From Omnitrophica bacterium RIFOXYB12_FULL_50_7 (lineage in GTDB: Bacteria > Omnitrophota > Omnitrophia > Omnitrophales > Aquincolibacteriaceae): DNA of 5,224 nucleotides. The notes under the pieces were generated by a model, which had not been told where the DNA came from, ran no database searches, and saw only the letters and a list, made by a program, of their open reading frames with translations. The translations under genes were made by a program, and so were the position numbers. The DNA is taken from assembly GCA_001804345.1 (NCBI GenBank), contig MHFU01000081.1, forward strand, positions 1,153-6,376, read 5' to 3'. Positions 4,751-5,224 of the stretch are shown in pieces. Position 1 is the stretch's first letter, and the number at the start of each line of letters is the position of its first letter.

Positions 4751-5224
4751 TACAGGTCCACCGCCTTACGAATTTCGCGAGCCTCGTAGGAAGTAAGAAA
4801 ACGGCCCTGCCCCGGCGCAAGATGCCCGAGCTTTAAAGGCCCGAAGGAAAAACGGTTGAGCATCACCACGTTATATTCGAATCGCTGGAACACCCGACGA
4901 ATCTGGCGCTTCTTTCCCTCACGAAGCTCCACCATCACGATCCTGGGAGAAATCGGCCGGATGTCTTCCAGCTTCAAAAAACCGTCGTACGAATGAAAAC
5001 CCTCCAGCACCCTGTTACGGTCTCTCGCATCCCAAGCGCGGTGCAGTTTCACCTGATACCATTTTTCTACGTGAAAACGCGGATGGATCAAGCGATTCGC
5101 GAGCTCGCCATCATTGGTCATAAGAAGAAGCCCCGAGGAATCCTTATCGAGCCGTCCCACCGGAAACACACGAACACGGTTCGTAGCGGACTGGCGCGTT
5201 GCGTTCACGAGATGCCGCGGCAAG
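4750..5224 (-). CDS. RsuA/RluB/RluF-type rRNA pseudouridine synthase, N-terminus off the window
   Basis: Partial: the last 157 residues are visible. The frame is still open at the right edge, so the TTG near 5223 is not a convincing start and an N-terminal S4 domain is expected outside. These enzymes isomerise uridine to pseudouridine in ribosomal RNA. Visible signatures: FPVGRLDKDSSGLLLMTNDGEL with the catalytic Asp in GRLD (position 26 of the visible part), ANRLIHPR, the REGKKRQIRRVF motif (about 102-113), and the usual ending NRFSFGPLKLGHLAPGQGR then LT. The short segment before GRLD resembles RluF/RsuA-like members, but the target uridine cannot be named from this fragment. The stop TAA (4750-4752) overlaps the right arm of the REP-like palindrome. 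It is convergent with the 81-residue gene and probably unrelated to the sulfur operon. Confidence 0.93.
   Translation of the reverse strand, partial: LPRHLVNATRQSATNRVRVFPVGRLDKDSSGLLLMTNDGELANRLIHPRFHVEKWYQVKLHRAWDARDRNRVLEGFHSYDGFLKLEDIRPISPRIVMVELREGKKRQIRRVFQRFEYNVVMLNRFSFGPLKLGHLAPGQGRFLTSYEAREIRKAVDL

Noticed and set aside
1..5224. CRISPR array, tRNA, rRNA, insertion sequence or prophage
   Set aside because: No spaced direct repeats, no tRNA cloverleaf pattern, no transposase or integrase frame and no target-site duplications were seen.

Overview
This window carries a compact sulfur-amino-acid biosynthesis operon of a free-living bacterium, plus two genes at the right edge. Base composition looks close to half G+C, genes are tightly packed, and ribosome-binding sites are clear Shine-Dalgarno (SD) type. 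Nothing in the sequence fixes the lineage. The gene content shows direct sulfhydrylation of O-acetylhomoserine, and probably a protein-thiocarboxylate sulfur route like the one described in Wolinella succinogenes.

Layout, read leftward on the minus strand from 4228 to 1: an Rrf2-family regulator with four clustered cysteines; a 109-bp gap mostly filled by a long imperfect hairpin built on a 9-base period; O-acetylhomoserine sulfhydrylase (metY); cysteine synthase (cysK); a small DUF2061 membrane protein; a ThiS/MoaD-fold sulfur carrier with a peptide tail after its glycines; and a second, divergent MetY-like PLP enzyme that overlaps the carrier by 4 bases and leaves the window at its left edge. 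Gaps after metY are 16, 31, 30 and -4 bases, so these genes are very probably co-transcribed. No ThiF/HcyF-type activating enzyme and no JAMM (HcyD-type) protease is visible. If the thiocarboxylate reading is right, they should lie beyond the left edge or elsewhere in the genome.

The divergent intergenic region 4229-4463 holds a near-consensus sigma-70 promoter for the regulator, a plausible promoter for a rightward 81-residue orphan gene, and a short dyad at each promoter that could be an Rrf2 operator. The orphan gene converges on a partial RsuA/RluB/RluF-type pseudouridine synthase that enters from the right edge. A 15-bp perfect inverted repeat, REP-like in design, fills the space between their stop codons.

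Working model: the Rrf2 protein senses sulfur, cysteine or Fe-S status and controls sulfide incorporation. CysK makes cysteine and MetY makes homocysteine from free sulfide. The carrier plus second MetY-like enzyme would make homocysteine from a protein-bound thiocarboxylate. The most interesting part is the carrier/second-MetY pair (about 1-1132), particularly the masked C-terminus of the carrier.
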